From: JBBROS01 sp965199595
GTDB taxonomy: Bacteria > Pseudomonadota > Alphaproteobacteria > Acetobacterales > Acetobacteraceae
DNA: 64,000 bases
Assembly (NCBI GenBank): GCA_965199595.1
Contig: OZ241182.1
Span: 1,612,001-1,676,000, forward strand
Direction of reading: 5' to 3'
In this document: positions 1 to 7,079 of the stretch, piece after piece
Numbering within the stretch: the first letter of the stretch is position 1
How the letters are laid out: each line of letters begins with the position of its first letter
The notes under the pieces: generated by a model
What the model saw: the letters and a program-made list of their open reading frames with translations, nothing else
The model's database searches: none
Told to the model about the DNA's origin: nothing
Translations under genes and position numbers: made by a program

Positions 1-501
1 GACGGAGACGCCGACGCGGCCGGGTCCTTCGGGGCGGCCGGTGATGCCGGCGAGGCCGGATTCGGCCTGGACCAGGAGGTCGTAGGCCTTCATGCCGCCA
101 TAGGCGTGGCCGTTGCCGTAGCCGCTGATCCCGACGGTGATGAGGCGCGGGTTGGCGGCGCGGAGGGCTGTGGCGCCGAACCCGGCGCGGGTGGCGGCAC
201 CGGGGGCGAGGTTCTGGATGAAGACGTCGGCGCGGGCGAGGATGCGGTGGAGCAGGCCAGCGTCGGCGGGGTGCTTGATGTCGGCGACCAGGGACTGCTT
301 GCCGCGGTTGAGCCAGACGAAGTAGCTGCTCTGGCCGTGGACGGCGGCGTCGTAGCCGCGGGCGAAGTCACCTTCCGCACGCTCGATCTTGATGACGCGG
401 GCGCCGGCGTCGGCCAGGCGGGAGGAGCAGTAGGGGGCGGCGACGGCCTGTTCCAGGGTGAGGACCAGGAGGCCTTCGAGGGGGCGTTGCGCGGTGGGCA
501 A
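1..501 (-). CDS. CaiB/BaiF family III CoA-transferase, partial
   Basis: This reading frame is open at the left window edge, so only the N-terminal ~167 residues are present. The translation shows the family III acyl-CoA:carboxylate CoA-transferase pattern: an N-terminal 'LVLTLEQAVAAPYCSSRLADAGARV' type region broken here as LEQAVAAPYCS and ADAGARVIKIER, then SYFVWLNRGKQS, and further in ADVFIQNLAPGA and ITVGISGYG. Such enzymes move CoA between carboxylic acids (for example formyl-CoA/oxalate or carnitine systems); the substrate cannot be told from this part. The start is uncertain: a TTG at 501 lies 5 bases after the fdsD stop, and in-frame codons continue upstream into fdsD. It is probably co-transcribed with fdsD. 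Confidence 0.8.
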   Translation of the reverse strand, partial: MPTAQRPLEGLLVLTLEQAVAAPYCSSRLADAGARVIKIERAEGDFARGYDAAVHGQSSYFVWLNRGKQSLVADIKHPADAGLLHRILARADVFIQNLAPGAATRAGFGATALRAANPRLITVGISGYGNGHAYGGMKAYDLLVQAESGLAGITGRPEGPGRVGVSV

Positions 502-506
502 GGGGT

Positions 507-779
507 TCAGCCGGCGTCGCTGGCCAGCTGGCCATTCATGCCGGGTCCGCCGAGTTCCTTTCTAATGGGGCTGTCGGCCTGCGGCCAGGTGCGGAGCGCG
601 GTGGCGACCAGGGGGTCGAGGCCCTCGTGCTGGCCGCCGGCGCGGATGCTTTCGCGCATGCGGGGGGTCCAGAAGGCCTGGATGTGCTGCTGGATGCCGG
701 CGCAGGCTTCAGCTTCCGGGTAGGAGCGGAAGAAGCTGGCGATCTGGTTGGCCATGCTGACTAGCTTGCCGTCGTTCAT
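507..779 (-). CDS. fdsD: Formate dehydrogenase delta subunit (FdsD-like), orphan
   Basis: A 90-residue protein with the FdsD family pattern: KLVSMANQIASFFRSYP near the N-terminus, then IQQHIQAFWTPRMR and EGLDPLV. FdsD is the small accessory subunit of soluble NAD-dependent molybdenum formate dehydrogenases and is normally the last gene of an fdsGBACD operon. Here the upstream neighbour is an unknown gene, so the catalytic subunits are not adjacent. The ATG at 779 was chosen over an upstream in-frame start because a GAGGAG ribosome-binding site (about 784-792) precedes it and family homology begins there. A CoA-transferase gene follows directly. Family assignment is by motif recognition. Confidence 0.8.
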   Translation of the reverse strand: MNDGKLVSMANQIASFFRSYPEAEACAGIQQHIQAFWTPRMRESIRAGGQHEGLDPLVATALRTWPQADSPIRKELGGPGMNGQLASDAG

Positions 780-983
780 GCGGGCCTCTCCTCTTTGCGG
801 GATCATAGGCGATCCCAGTGGTTCAAGGCGAGGGGGTGCGGTCGTGACGGCTGGTCCGAGCCCGGCTTGGGGGGCGTCCGGGTCATTGCGCATGCGGATG
901 CGCAGGCTTGCGGCCTGTTTGCTTCGGGTGCTGGTGGTGATGGGGCGTGTGCGGTTCGGGCCAGGTGGATGGTTTGCTGCGGT

Positions 984-1586
984 TCAGCCCGGGGCGGGTG
1001 GGGCCCTTACTCCGGCCCTCGCCCGGGGGGAGGCTGGTTGGTGCCGGGTTGCTGGTGGGGTGGCGGCCCTTTGGTTGAGGGCGGCGATGTCTTGCGGGGT
1101 TCGGCGGTTCCAGGGGGTTGGGAGGCCGTGGATGCCGGCGACGCCGAGATCCTGGCAGAGTTCCTGGATGATTTCGGCGATCGGGCGGGTGGCGATTTCG
1201 TCCTCGAGGTCCGGCGCGTCGAGGCGTTCGTAGAACTCGGTTTGCAGGGCGTGGGCGGCGGCCGGGTTGTTGGCCTCGCGGGTGATGGTGTTTTCCAGGC
1301 TGCGGATGATGCGCCTGCGGGCGGCGATGCGGGGCTGTGCCGGGTCCGTGTATGCGGGCTGGTTGCGCAGGCGGCTGGCGAGGAGGATGGCGCGGCGGAC
1401 GGTGCGGGTGGCGCGCTCGAAGGCGATGGTGGCCTGGTCGGGCGGGATTGGCGCTTCGTCGCGGGTGGCGGCGTCGTGGATGTGGCGGGCGAGGCTGGTG
1501 CCGAGGGCGATCAGCTCGTCGAGGATTGCGAGGTGGGGGGTTGCGGGGTCTTGCTCCTGATGGTTGGGGGTGGGATTGGGTTGCAT
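984..1586 (-). CDS. Conserved hypothetical protein
   Basis: A 200-residue protein rich in Ala and Arg without a signal peptide or membrane segment. The central part (about residues 20-160) is predicted mostly helical from its amphipathic pattern (ILDELIALGTSLARHIHD, TVRRAILLASRLRNQP, PIAEIIQELCQDLG), and the last ~40 residues are a Pro/Ala/Arg-rich tail. I recall similar unnamed proteins in Acetobacteraceae but know no function. About 200 bases without an evident gene separate it from fdsD. The ATG at 1586 begins the helical region. Confidence 0.6.
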   Translation of the reverse strand: MQPNPTPNHQEQDPATPHLAILDELIALGTSLARHIHDAATRDEAPIPPDQATIAFERATRTVRRAILLASRLRNQPAYTDPAQPRIAARRRIIRSLENTITREANNPAAAHALQTEFYERLDAPDLEDEIATRPIAEIIQELCQDLGVAGIHGLPTPWNRRTPQDIAALNQRAATPPATRHQPASPRARAGVRAPPAPG

Positions 1587-1706
1587 GGGGGTTATAGGAT
1601 CACTGTCCTAGGTAGTTTGTCAAGGTGGTTGGGCGGTGTGCGGGGGTGGGAAGGGCCGGATTCGACACTTTGCAATCCGAGCGGGGGGCATAGGTACGAA
1701 CCTTCG

Positions 1707-1735
1707 TTGACAGAGGTTCAGGCAGATCACTACCG
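1707..1735 (+). promoter_or_regulatory. Predicted sigma-70 promoter of the arg leader/argC unit
   Basis: A perfect -35 hexamer TTGACA at 1707-1712, a 17-base spacer and a weaker -10 CTACCG at 1730-1735 (alphaproteobacterial -10 boxes often begin CTA). The start of transcription would fall near 1742-1744, on or next to the ATG of the arginine-rich leader peptide, so that ORF would be read from a leaderless RNA. Predicted from sequence only. Confidence 0.6.
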
Positions 1736-1743
1736 TCCATCCC

Positions 1744-1854
1744 ATGGGTCACCTTCGCCTCCGCACCTCGAGCCGACGCCGTCGCTGCTTCTCAGCGGCG
1801 GCTTACGTGGCTGCGTGCAGACAAGCCCCTCTCCCGGTGCGGCCCGCCTCCTAG
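1744..1854 (+). CDS. Arginine-rich leader peptide of argC (attenuator)
   Basis: A 36-codon ORF with 8 Arg codons, four of them consecutive (CGA CGC CGT CGC at 1774-1785, peptide SSRRRRC). A hairpin with 10-bp arms (1778-1787 with 1793-1802, 5-base loop, one G-U pair) overlaps that run. A second possible stem (1844-1850 with 1866-1872) brackets the TAG stop, and a terminator follows before argC. This is the layout of ribosome-mediated attenuation: a ribosome stalling on the Arg codons when charged tRNA-Arg is scarce would change RNA folding and let transcription reach argC, an arginine biosynthesis gene. No Shine-Dalgarno sequence is seen, consistent with translation from the 5' end, as known for the rhizobial trp leader. 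The interpretation is inference. Confidence 0.6.
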   Translation: MGHLRLRTSSRRRRCFSAAAYVAACRQAPLPVRPAS

Positions 1855-1890
1855 CGGTCCACCCCGAGGCGGCATCAGCCCGCATCTTCG

Positions 1891-1924
1891 AACCCCCGCA
1901 GCCCCTGGCTTCGGGGGTTTTTCT
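1891..1924 (+). terminator. Rho-independent terminator in the argC leader
   Basis: An 8-bp stem AACCCCCG (1891-1898) with CGGGGGTT (1912-1919), a 13-base loop, followed directly by TTTTTC. It lies between the arginine-rich leader ORF and the argC start, where an attenuator would act. Confidence 0.8.
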
Positions 1925-1954
1925 TTGCCCATTCTCCAGCAGCAGGACACCATC

Positions 1955-2932
1955 ATGAGCATTCGCGTCGGCATTGTCGGGATCAGCGGTTTTGGCGGCG
2001 GCGAGGCGATGCGCCTGATCGCGGGTCACCCGTGTTTTGATCTCATCTACGCCGCGGGCGAGGGCAGCGCCGGCAGCCGGCTGCGGGACCGCTTCCCCGG
2101 GGTGCCGGCCAAGCTGGCCGACCTGGTGATCGAGAAGTGGGACCCTGCGACCCTGCCAAGGCTCGACGTGCTGTTCGCGTCGCTGCCCACGGGCACCTCG
2201 GCTGAGGCCCTGGCACGTGTCCCCAAAGATGTGAAGATCGTCGATATCGGCGGCGACCACCGCTATGCCGAGGGTTGGGGCTACGGCCTGGCCGACGTCT
2301 GGCCGGACCAGATCGAAGATCAGACCCGGATCGCCAATCCCGGCTGCTTCCCTGCCGCCACGCTGACCGCGTTGGCACCGCTGCTGGCCAACAGGCTGAT
2401 CGAGCCGGGCAACATCATAATCGACGCCAAGACTGGCATTTCCGGCGCTGGCCGGGGCGGCGCCGACAACAGGTTCGGCTACGCCGAAAGCAACGAGAAC
2501 CTGGTGCCCTACGGTTTGCTCGACCACGTCCACATGCCAGAGATTGCCGAGACAATCGAGCGGCTGAGTGGCGGAAGTGCTGCCGGGCTGGTGTTCACGC
2601 CGCACCTGGTGCCGATGACCCGGGGCGTTCTCGTCACGATCTACTGCCGGGGCCGCGCGACCACGGACCAGTGCTTGGACGCGGCCCGGCGCTTCTACGC
2701 CGGTCGGGCCTTCGTTCGCGTGACCGACAAGCCGCCGCAGACCAAGTGGGCGACCGGCTCAAACCTAGCGTTCGTCAGCTATGCGGCGGATCCGGAGCGC
2801 AATTTGGTGATCGCGATGGGCGTGGTCGATAATCTTGGCAAGGGAGCGGCTGGCCAGGCGGTGCAGAATGCGAACCTGATCTGCGGTCTCCTGGAAACGA
2901 CAGGGCTGGATGGCGCACCTGTTTGGCCTTGA
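1955..2932 (+). CDS. argC: N-acetyl-gamma-glutamyl-phosphate reductase
   Basis: A 325-residue protein that makes N-acetylglutamate semialdehyde from N-acetylglutamyl phosphate with NADPH, the third step of arginine biosynthesis, in the cytoplasm. The N-terminal Rossmann motif is GIVGISGFGG, and the catalytic cysteine sits in ANPGCFPAAT. Also seen are FTPHLVPMTRG and the C-terminal NLGKGAAGQAVQN, all typical of ArgC. The start at 1955 is supported by the AGGA at 1944-1947 and by family length; an in-frame start 30 bases upstream would add unrelated residues overlapping the terminator. An arginine-rich leader ORF and terminator upstream suggest control by attenuation. It converges on the ABC transporter gene. 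Confidence 0.95.
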   Translation: MSIRVGIVGISGFGGGEAMRLIAGHPCFDLIYAAGEGSAGSRLRDRFPGVPAKLADLVIEKWDPATLPRLDVLFASLPTGTSAEALARVPKDVKIVDIGGDHRYAEGWGYGLADVWPDQIEDQTRIANPGCFPAATLTALAPLLANRLIEPGNIIIDAKTGISGAGRGGADNRFGYAESNENLVPYGLLDHVHMPEIAETIERLSGGSAAGLVFTPHLVPMTRGVLVTIYCRGRATTDQCLDAARRFYAGRAFVRVTDKPPQTKWATGSNLAFVSYAADPERNLVIAMGVVDNLGKGAAGQAVQNANLICGLLETTGLDGAPVWP

Positions 2933-3003
2933 CATGCGCTGAGTTGCAAACCACCCAAGCAGCTGATGGGCCTTTGTGTGTGAAGGGCGGACGATACCCT
3001 GGC

Positions 3004-4842
3004 TCAGCGATACCCGGCGGCCTGGATTTCGAAAAGTTCGGCGTAGCGGCCGTTTTGGGCGAGGAGTTGGTCGTGGGTGCCGCTGCTTTCGACGCGACCG
3101 TTGGCGAGGACCAGGATGCGGTCGGCCATTCGGACGCTGGAGAAGCGGTGGCTGATCAGCATGGCGGTGCGGCCGGTGCTGAGGGCCTTGAAGCGTTGGA
3201 AGACTTCGTATTCGGAGCGGGCGTCCAGGGCCGCGGTGGGTTCGTCGAGGATCAGGATGGCGGCGTCGCGCATGTAGGCGCGGGCGATGGCGATCTTCTG
3301 CCACTCGCCGCCGCTGAGGTCGGTGCCGCCGCGGAAGCGGCGGCCGACCACCTGGTCGTAGCCGGCGGCGAGGCGGGCGATGACGTCGTCGGCGAGGCCG
3401 CTGGTGGCGGCCTGTTCGATGCGGGGGCGGTTCGTGCGGTGCTCGATGCGGCCGACGGCGATGTTGTCGGCGGCGGTGAGGTCGTAGCGCACGAAGTCCT
3501 GGAAGATGGCGCCGATGTTGGCGCGCAGGCTGTCCACGTCGTAGGCGGCGAGGGGGTGGCCGTCGAGGGTGATGCGGCCTTCGGTGGGGTCGTAGAGCCG
3601 GGTCAGCAGCTTGACGATGGTGGTCTTGCCGGCGCCGTTCTCGCCGACCAGGGCGAGGATCTCGCCGGCGTGGAGGGTGAAGGTGAGGTGGCGGACGGCC
3701 CAGCGGGGGCTGCCGGGGTAGCGGAAGCCGACATCCTCGAACACCACGCCGGACGCCAGGGCGGGGAAGGGGCGGGGGTTGGCGGGGGAGCGGATGGTGG
3801 GGCGGAGTTCCAGGAAGGAGAACAGGTCCTGGAGGTAGAGCGACTGGCCGGCGAGGTTGGAGAGGCCGGAGAGCACGCCTTCGAGCAGGCTGCGCAGGCG
3901 GACCACGGAGGCGACGAGGAAGGTGAGGTCGCCCACGGTGAGGCTGGCGTTCACGGTGCGCCAGGCGAGATAGGCGTAGGCGGCGTAGTAGCCCAGCGTG
4001 CCCAGGGCGGCGAGACCAGCGCCCCAGGCGGCACGGCGGATGGCGAAGCCGCGGTTCTCGCGGCGGATGACGCGGGAGACGGCGTCGTAGCGTTCGGTGA
4101 GGAAGGCGTTGAGGTTGAAGAGCTTGCCTTCCTTGGCGGTCTCGGTGCTGGCGCCGGTCTGGCGGAGGTAGTCGAGCTCGCGGCGGTCGGCGGCGCGGCG
4201 GAAGCTGAGGGCGTATTCGAGGGTGTTGAACCGGGCCTCGCCGAGGAAGGCGGGGATGAGGGCGGCGGCGATCAGCAGGATCAGCCAGGGGGCATAGGCG
4301 GCGATGCCGGCGGCGAAGCTGGCGAGGGTGATGAGGTCCTGCGCCTGGCCGAACAGGCCGCTGATCAGGCCGGTGCGGCCGCTGGCCTGGCGGCGGGCGC
4401 GGTCCAGGCGGTCCTGCACCTCGCTGTCCTCCAGGTCCTGCAGGTCGAGCGTGGCGGTATGGCGCATGAGCTGGAGGCTGGTCTCGTCGCTGAAGCGGTC
4501 CGAGAGGAGCTGGTTGAGCAGGGAGACGCCGCGGCCGATGGCGTCGGACGCGAGGGCCAGGGCGAGTTCGGCGGCGAGGAGCAGGGCGAGATGGGTGAGC
4601 AGGCCGCTGTCCTGCCAGGCCTGCCAGGTTTCGGGGTGTTCGGGGCGGCGGGCGAGGCCGACGACTTCGTCGATGATGAGCTTGCCGATGAACAGGGTGG
4701 CGATGGGGAGCATGGCGCGGATGAGGCGGAGGGCGAGGTAGCCGGCGGTGGCGCCCGGGCTCATGCGCCAGATGAGGGCGAGGAAGCGCGGCAGGGTGCC
4801 CAGCGCGCCGTAGCGGCTGCGGGTGGGCTTCGTGCCGGTCAT
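3004..4842 (-). CDS. ABC exporter, fused permease and ATPase
   Basis: A 612-residue half-transporter. Residues ~1-330 hold the transmembrane domain (for example SPGATAGYLALRLIRAMLPIA, and hydrophobic helices around AWGAGLAALGTLGYY). Residues ~360-612 hold the ATPase with Walker A GENGAGKTT, signature LSGGEWQK, Walker B ILILDEPTAALD and the switch His in LISHRFS. It should work as a homodimer exporting a substrate across the inner membrane; the substrate is unknown. The ATG at 4842 overlaps the stop of the upstream lysR gene by 4 bases, so the pair is co-transcribed. A much longer frame reading through from upstream is only an open frame opposite and across lysR. Confidence 0.9.
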   Translation of the reverse strand: MTGTKPTRSRYGALGTLPRFLALIWRMSPGATAGYLALRLIRAMLPIATLFIGKLIIDEVVGLARRPEHPETWQAWQDSGLLTHLALLLAAELALALASDAIGRGVSLLNQLLSDRFSDETSLQLMRHTATLDLQDLEDSEVQDRLDRARRQASGRTGLISGLFGQAQDLITLASFAAGIAAYAPWLILLIAAALIPAFLGEARFNTLEYALSFRRAADRRELDYLRQTGASTETAKEGKLFNLNAFLTERYDAVSRVIRRENRGFAIRRAAWGAGLAALGTLGYYAAYAYLAWRTVNASLTVGDLTFLVASVVRLRSLLEGVLSGLSNLAGQSLYLQDLFSFLELRPTIRSPANPRPFPALASGVVFEDVGFRYPGSPRWAVRHLTFTLHAGEILALVGENGAGKTTIVKLLTRLYDPTEGRITLDGHPLAAYDVDSLRANIGAIFQDFVRYDLTAADNIAVGRIEHRTNRPRIEQAATSGLADDVIARLAAGYDQVVGRRFRGGTDLSGGEWQKIAIARAYMRDAAILILDEPTAALDARSEYEVFQRFKALSTGRTAMLISHRFSSVRMADRILVLANGRVESSGTHDQLLAQNGRYAELFEIQAAGYR

Positions 4843-5756
4843 GCGGGGAGCCCCTGGTCCCAGCCGGGCGGGGTGCCGAAGCGGGCGGCGAGGTAGTCGA
4901 CGAAGCTGCGGACCTTGGGGGAGAGGTGCCGGGCCGAGGGGTAGATGGCGTGGATGGCGAGTTCGGGCGGGCTCCAGCCGGGGAGGACGGGGACCAGGCG
5001 GCCGTCGCGCAGGGCTTCGGCGGCGATGAAGCTGGGTTGCAGGACGATGCCGGCGCCCTCGATGGCGGCGGCGAGCAGGGCGTCCCCGTTGTTGGCGACC
5101 AGGTTGCCGGTGATGGGCAGGTGGGCTTCGGCGCCGCCGGGGCCGGTGAGGTGCCAGGTGCGGAGGCTGGCGGCGTAGGAGTAGAGCAGGCAGTTGTGGC
5201 GGCGGAGGTCGTTCGGGGTGGCGGGGGTGCCGTGCCGGGCCAGGTAGGTGGGGGCGGCGCAGAGCAGGGTGCGGCAGGGGGCGAGGCGGCGGGCGATGAG
5301 GCTGCTGTCCGGCAGGCGGCCGATGCGGATGGCGAGGTCGTAGCCCTCGTTCACCAGGTCCACCACGCGGTCGTTCAGCACCAGCTCGGTGCGGATGGCG
5401 GGGTGCAGCGCGCCGAACCCGGCCACGGCGGCGGCGAGGTAGCGGACGCCGAACACCATGGGGGCGTTGATGCGCAGCGCGCCGTGGGGCTCGGCCTGGG
5501 TGGCGGCGGCGTCGTGCTCCGCGGCTTCGAGCTGTTCCAGGATGGCGGTGGCCTGGGCGTGGAAGGCGAGGCCGGCCTCGGTGGCGCTCTGCGTGGCGGT
5601 GGTGCGGTGGAGCAGGCGGGTGCCGAGGCGGTTCTCCAGCGCGGTGATGTAGCGGCCGACCATGGCCGGGGTGACGCCGATGGCGCGGCCGGCGGCGGCC
5701 TGGCTGCCGCGGTCGATGGTCTGGACGAAGGCGGTGAGCTGGGTGATGCGGTCCAT
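4839..5756 (-). CDS. LysR family transcriptional regulator
   Basis: A 305-residue LysR-type regulator. The N-terminal winged helix-turn-helix covers about residues 1-60 (MDRITQLTAFVQTIDRGSQ, ...VTPAMVGRYITALENRLG), and the effector-binding domain about 90-300 (ALRINAPMVFGVRYLAAA, GYDLAIRIGRLPDSSLIAR). It is close to the family that regulates nearby oxidoreductase genes. It is divergent from the VOC/DoxX genes and overlaps the downstream ABC exporter gene by 4 bases. A perfect 11-bp inverted repeat lies on its start codon and may be its operator. Targets are inferred from position only. Confidence 0.9.
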   Translation of the reverse strand: MDRITQLTAFVQTIDRGSQAAAGRAIGVTPAMVGRYITALENRLGTRLLHRTTATQSATEAGLAFHAQATAILEQLEAAEHDAAATQAEPHGALRINAPMVFGVRYLAAAVAGFGALHPAIRTELVLNDRVVDLVNEGYDLAIRIGRLPDSSLIARRLAPCRTLLCAAPTYLARHGTPATPNDLRRHNCLLYSYAASLRTWHLTGPGGAEAHLPITGNLVANNGDALLAAAIEGAGIVLQPSFIAAEALRDGRLVPVLPGWSPPELAIHAIYPSARHLSPKVRSFVDYLAARFGTPPGWDQGLPA

Positions 5757-5783
5757 CGTTCGATAGTGGGAGTATCGAACGAT
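5755..5783. promoter_or_regulatory. Perfect 11-bp inverted repeat at the lysR start, likely operator
   Basis: ATCGTTCGATA (5755-5765), a 7-base spacer, then TATCGAACGAT (5773-5783). The left arm includes two bases of the lysR start codon. It lies between divergent genes and fits the symmetric site bound by a LysR-type regulator, but it could also fold as an RNA hairpin at the lysR start. Confidence 0.6.
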
Positions 5784-5849
5784 GCGAGCAATGCGGTGTT
5801 TGCGGCCAGCCGGTATTCCGAGATGGTGCGGGCCGTGGAGGGTTCCCGG

Positions 5850-6653
5850 ATGGCGGCGGGTTTGAGCGTTCAGGGTGTGGCGCTGCTGGTGCGGAACCTG
5901 GTTGCGGTCTCGCGGTTCTACCGGAGGGTGATCGGGCTGGCGGTGCTGGAGGAGGCGGGGGATCGGGTGGTGCTGGGGGCGGGCGGCGTGGCGCTGCTGG
6001 AGCTGCTGCATCGGCCCGGGGCGCTGGCGAGTGACCCGGCGGCGGCCGGGTTGTTCCATGTGGCGTTCCTGCTGCCGGGCCGGGTCGATCTGGGGCGGTG
6101 GCTGGTGCATGCCCGGGGGCTGGGGCAGGGGCTGGATGGGGCGGCGGACCATCTGGTGAGCGAGGCGGTGTATCTGCGGGACCCGGAGGGCAACGGGATC
6201 GAGGTGTATGCCGACCGGCCGGCGGCGGACTGGGTGTGGCGCGAGACGCCGGAGGGGCGGCGGATCGGGATGGCGAATGCGCGGCTGGACCTGGCCGGGC
6301 TGCTGGCTGTGGCGGCGGCACCGGGGGTTGCGGCATGGGATGGCGCGCCGGCGGGCACGCGAGTGGGGCATGTGCATCTGCAGGTGGGCGATGCCGCGGC
6401 GGCGACCGGGTTCTATGCCGGGGTGCTGGGGCTGGACGTGACGGCGGCGGGGCCGGCGGCGGTGTTCCTGTCGAGCGGGGGGTATCACCATCACATCGCG
6501 GTCAATACGTGGAACAGCGCCGGGGCCGGACCGCGGGAGGCGGGGCGGGCCGGGCTGGCCCGGGTGACGCTGGGGCAGGCGGGCCTTGCGGCCGCGCGGC
6601 CGGATGCGGTCGATCCCTGGGGCACCGAGTTTCGTTTTCAAACACCTGGTTGA
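5850..6653 (+). CDS. VOC family protein, two-domain glyoxalase/dioxygenase-like
   Basis: A 267-residue protein with two vicinal-oxygen-chelate domains, about residues 10-130 (VALLVRNLVAVSRFYRRVIGL, YLRDPEGNGIEVYADRP) and 170-265 (GHVHLQVGDAAAATGFYAGVLG, HHHIAVNTW). This layout is that of CatE-like catechol-2,3-dioxygenase-type proteins, metal-dependent enzymes of unknown substrate here. The ATG at 5850 has a GGAGG at about 5837-5841; an earlier in-frame ATG at 5823 is possible. It forms a likely two-gene operon with the following DoxX gene and is divergent from lysR, a common arrangement for LysR-controlled oxidoreductases. Confidence 0.85.
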   Translation: MAAGLSVQGVALLVRNLVAVSRFYRRVIGLAVLEEAGDRVVLGAGGVALLELLHRPGALASDPAAAGLFHVAFLLPGRVDLGRWLVHARGLGQGLDGAADHLVSEAVYLRDPEGNGIEVYADRPAADWVWRETPEGRRIGMANARLDLAGLLAVAAAPGVAAWDGAPAGTRVGHVHLQVGDAAAATGFYAGVLGLDVTAAGPAAVFLSSGGYHHHIAVNTWNSAGAGPREAGRAGLARVTLGQAGLAAARPDAVDPWGTEFRFQTPG

Positions 6654-6665
6654 GGATATGCCGAC

Positions 6666-7070
6666 ATGACGACCAATCCTGCTTTTGCCGTCTGGGCGCC
6701 GCGCATGCTCAGCGTGCTTCGGATCGTTGCGGCGCTGTTGTTCCTGGAGCATGGGACGCAGAAGCTGTTCGGGTTCCCGCCGCCGATGGGGGGCAGCCTG
6801 GTGCCGCTGTACTCGATCTACTGGTTTGCCGCGGTGCTGGAGCTGGCGGGTGGGCTGCTGCTGATGGTGGGGCTGTTCACGCGGCCGGCGGCGTTCATCG
6901 TCTCGGGCGAGATGGCGGTGGCCTACTTCTATTCGCATGCGCCGCGCAGCCCGTTTCCGGCGGTGAATGGCGGGGATGCGGCGATCCTGTTCTGCTTCGT
7001 GTTCCTCTATTTCGCCGTGGCCGGCGCGCGGGCCTGGGCGGTCGATGCGCGGCGGATGCCGGTCGTGTAG
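6666..7070 (+). CDS. DoxX family membrane protein
   Basis: A 134-residue integral membrane protein with four hydrophobic segments (around residues 15-35, 50-72, 77-95 and 105-123). The DoxX-family pattern LRIVAALLFLEHGTQKLFGFP near the N-terminus and ELAGGLLLMVGLFTRPAA in the middle are clear (the strings quoted are partial). DoxX proteins are linked to quinone or thiol redox processes, but most have no proven role. It starts 12 bases after the VOC gene and is probably co-transcribed with it. Confidence 0.9.
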   Translation: MTTNPAFAVWAPRMLSVLRIVAALLFLEHGTQKLFGFPPPMGGSLVPLYSIYWFAAVLELAGGLLLMVGLFTRPAAFIVSGEMAVAYFYSHAPRSPFPAVNGGDAAILFCFVFLYFAVAGARAWAVDARRMPVV

Positions 7071-7079
7071 GCCCGGGGG

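Noticed and set aside
2923..4896. A 657-codon plus-strand open frame opposite the ABC exporter
   Set aside because: Its translation is Gly/Ala/Glu/Val-rich with no domain; it mirrors the codon bias of the real minus-strand gene, whose ABC motifs are complete.
4842..6336. N-terminal extension of the ABC exporter frame across lysR
   Set aside because: The translation is Pro/Arg/Ala/His low complexity; exporter homology begins at 4842 with a 4-base overlap to lysR.
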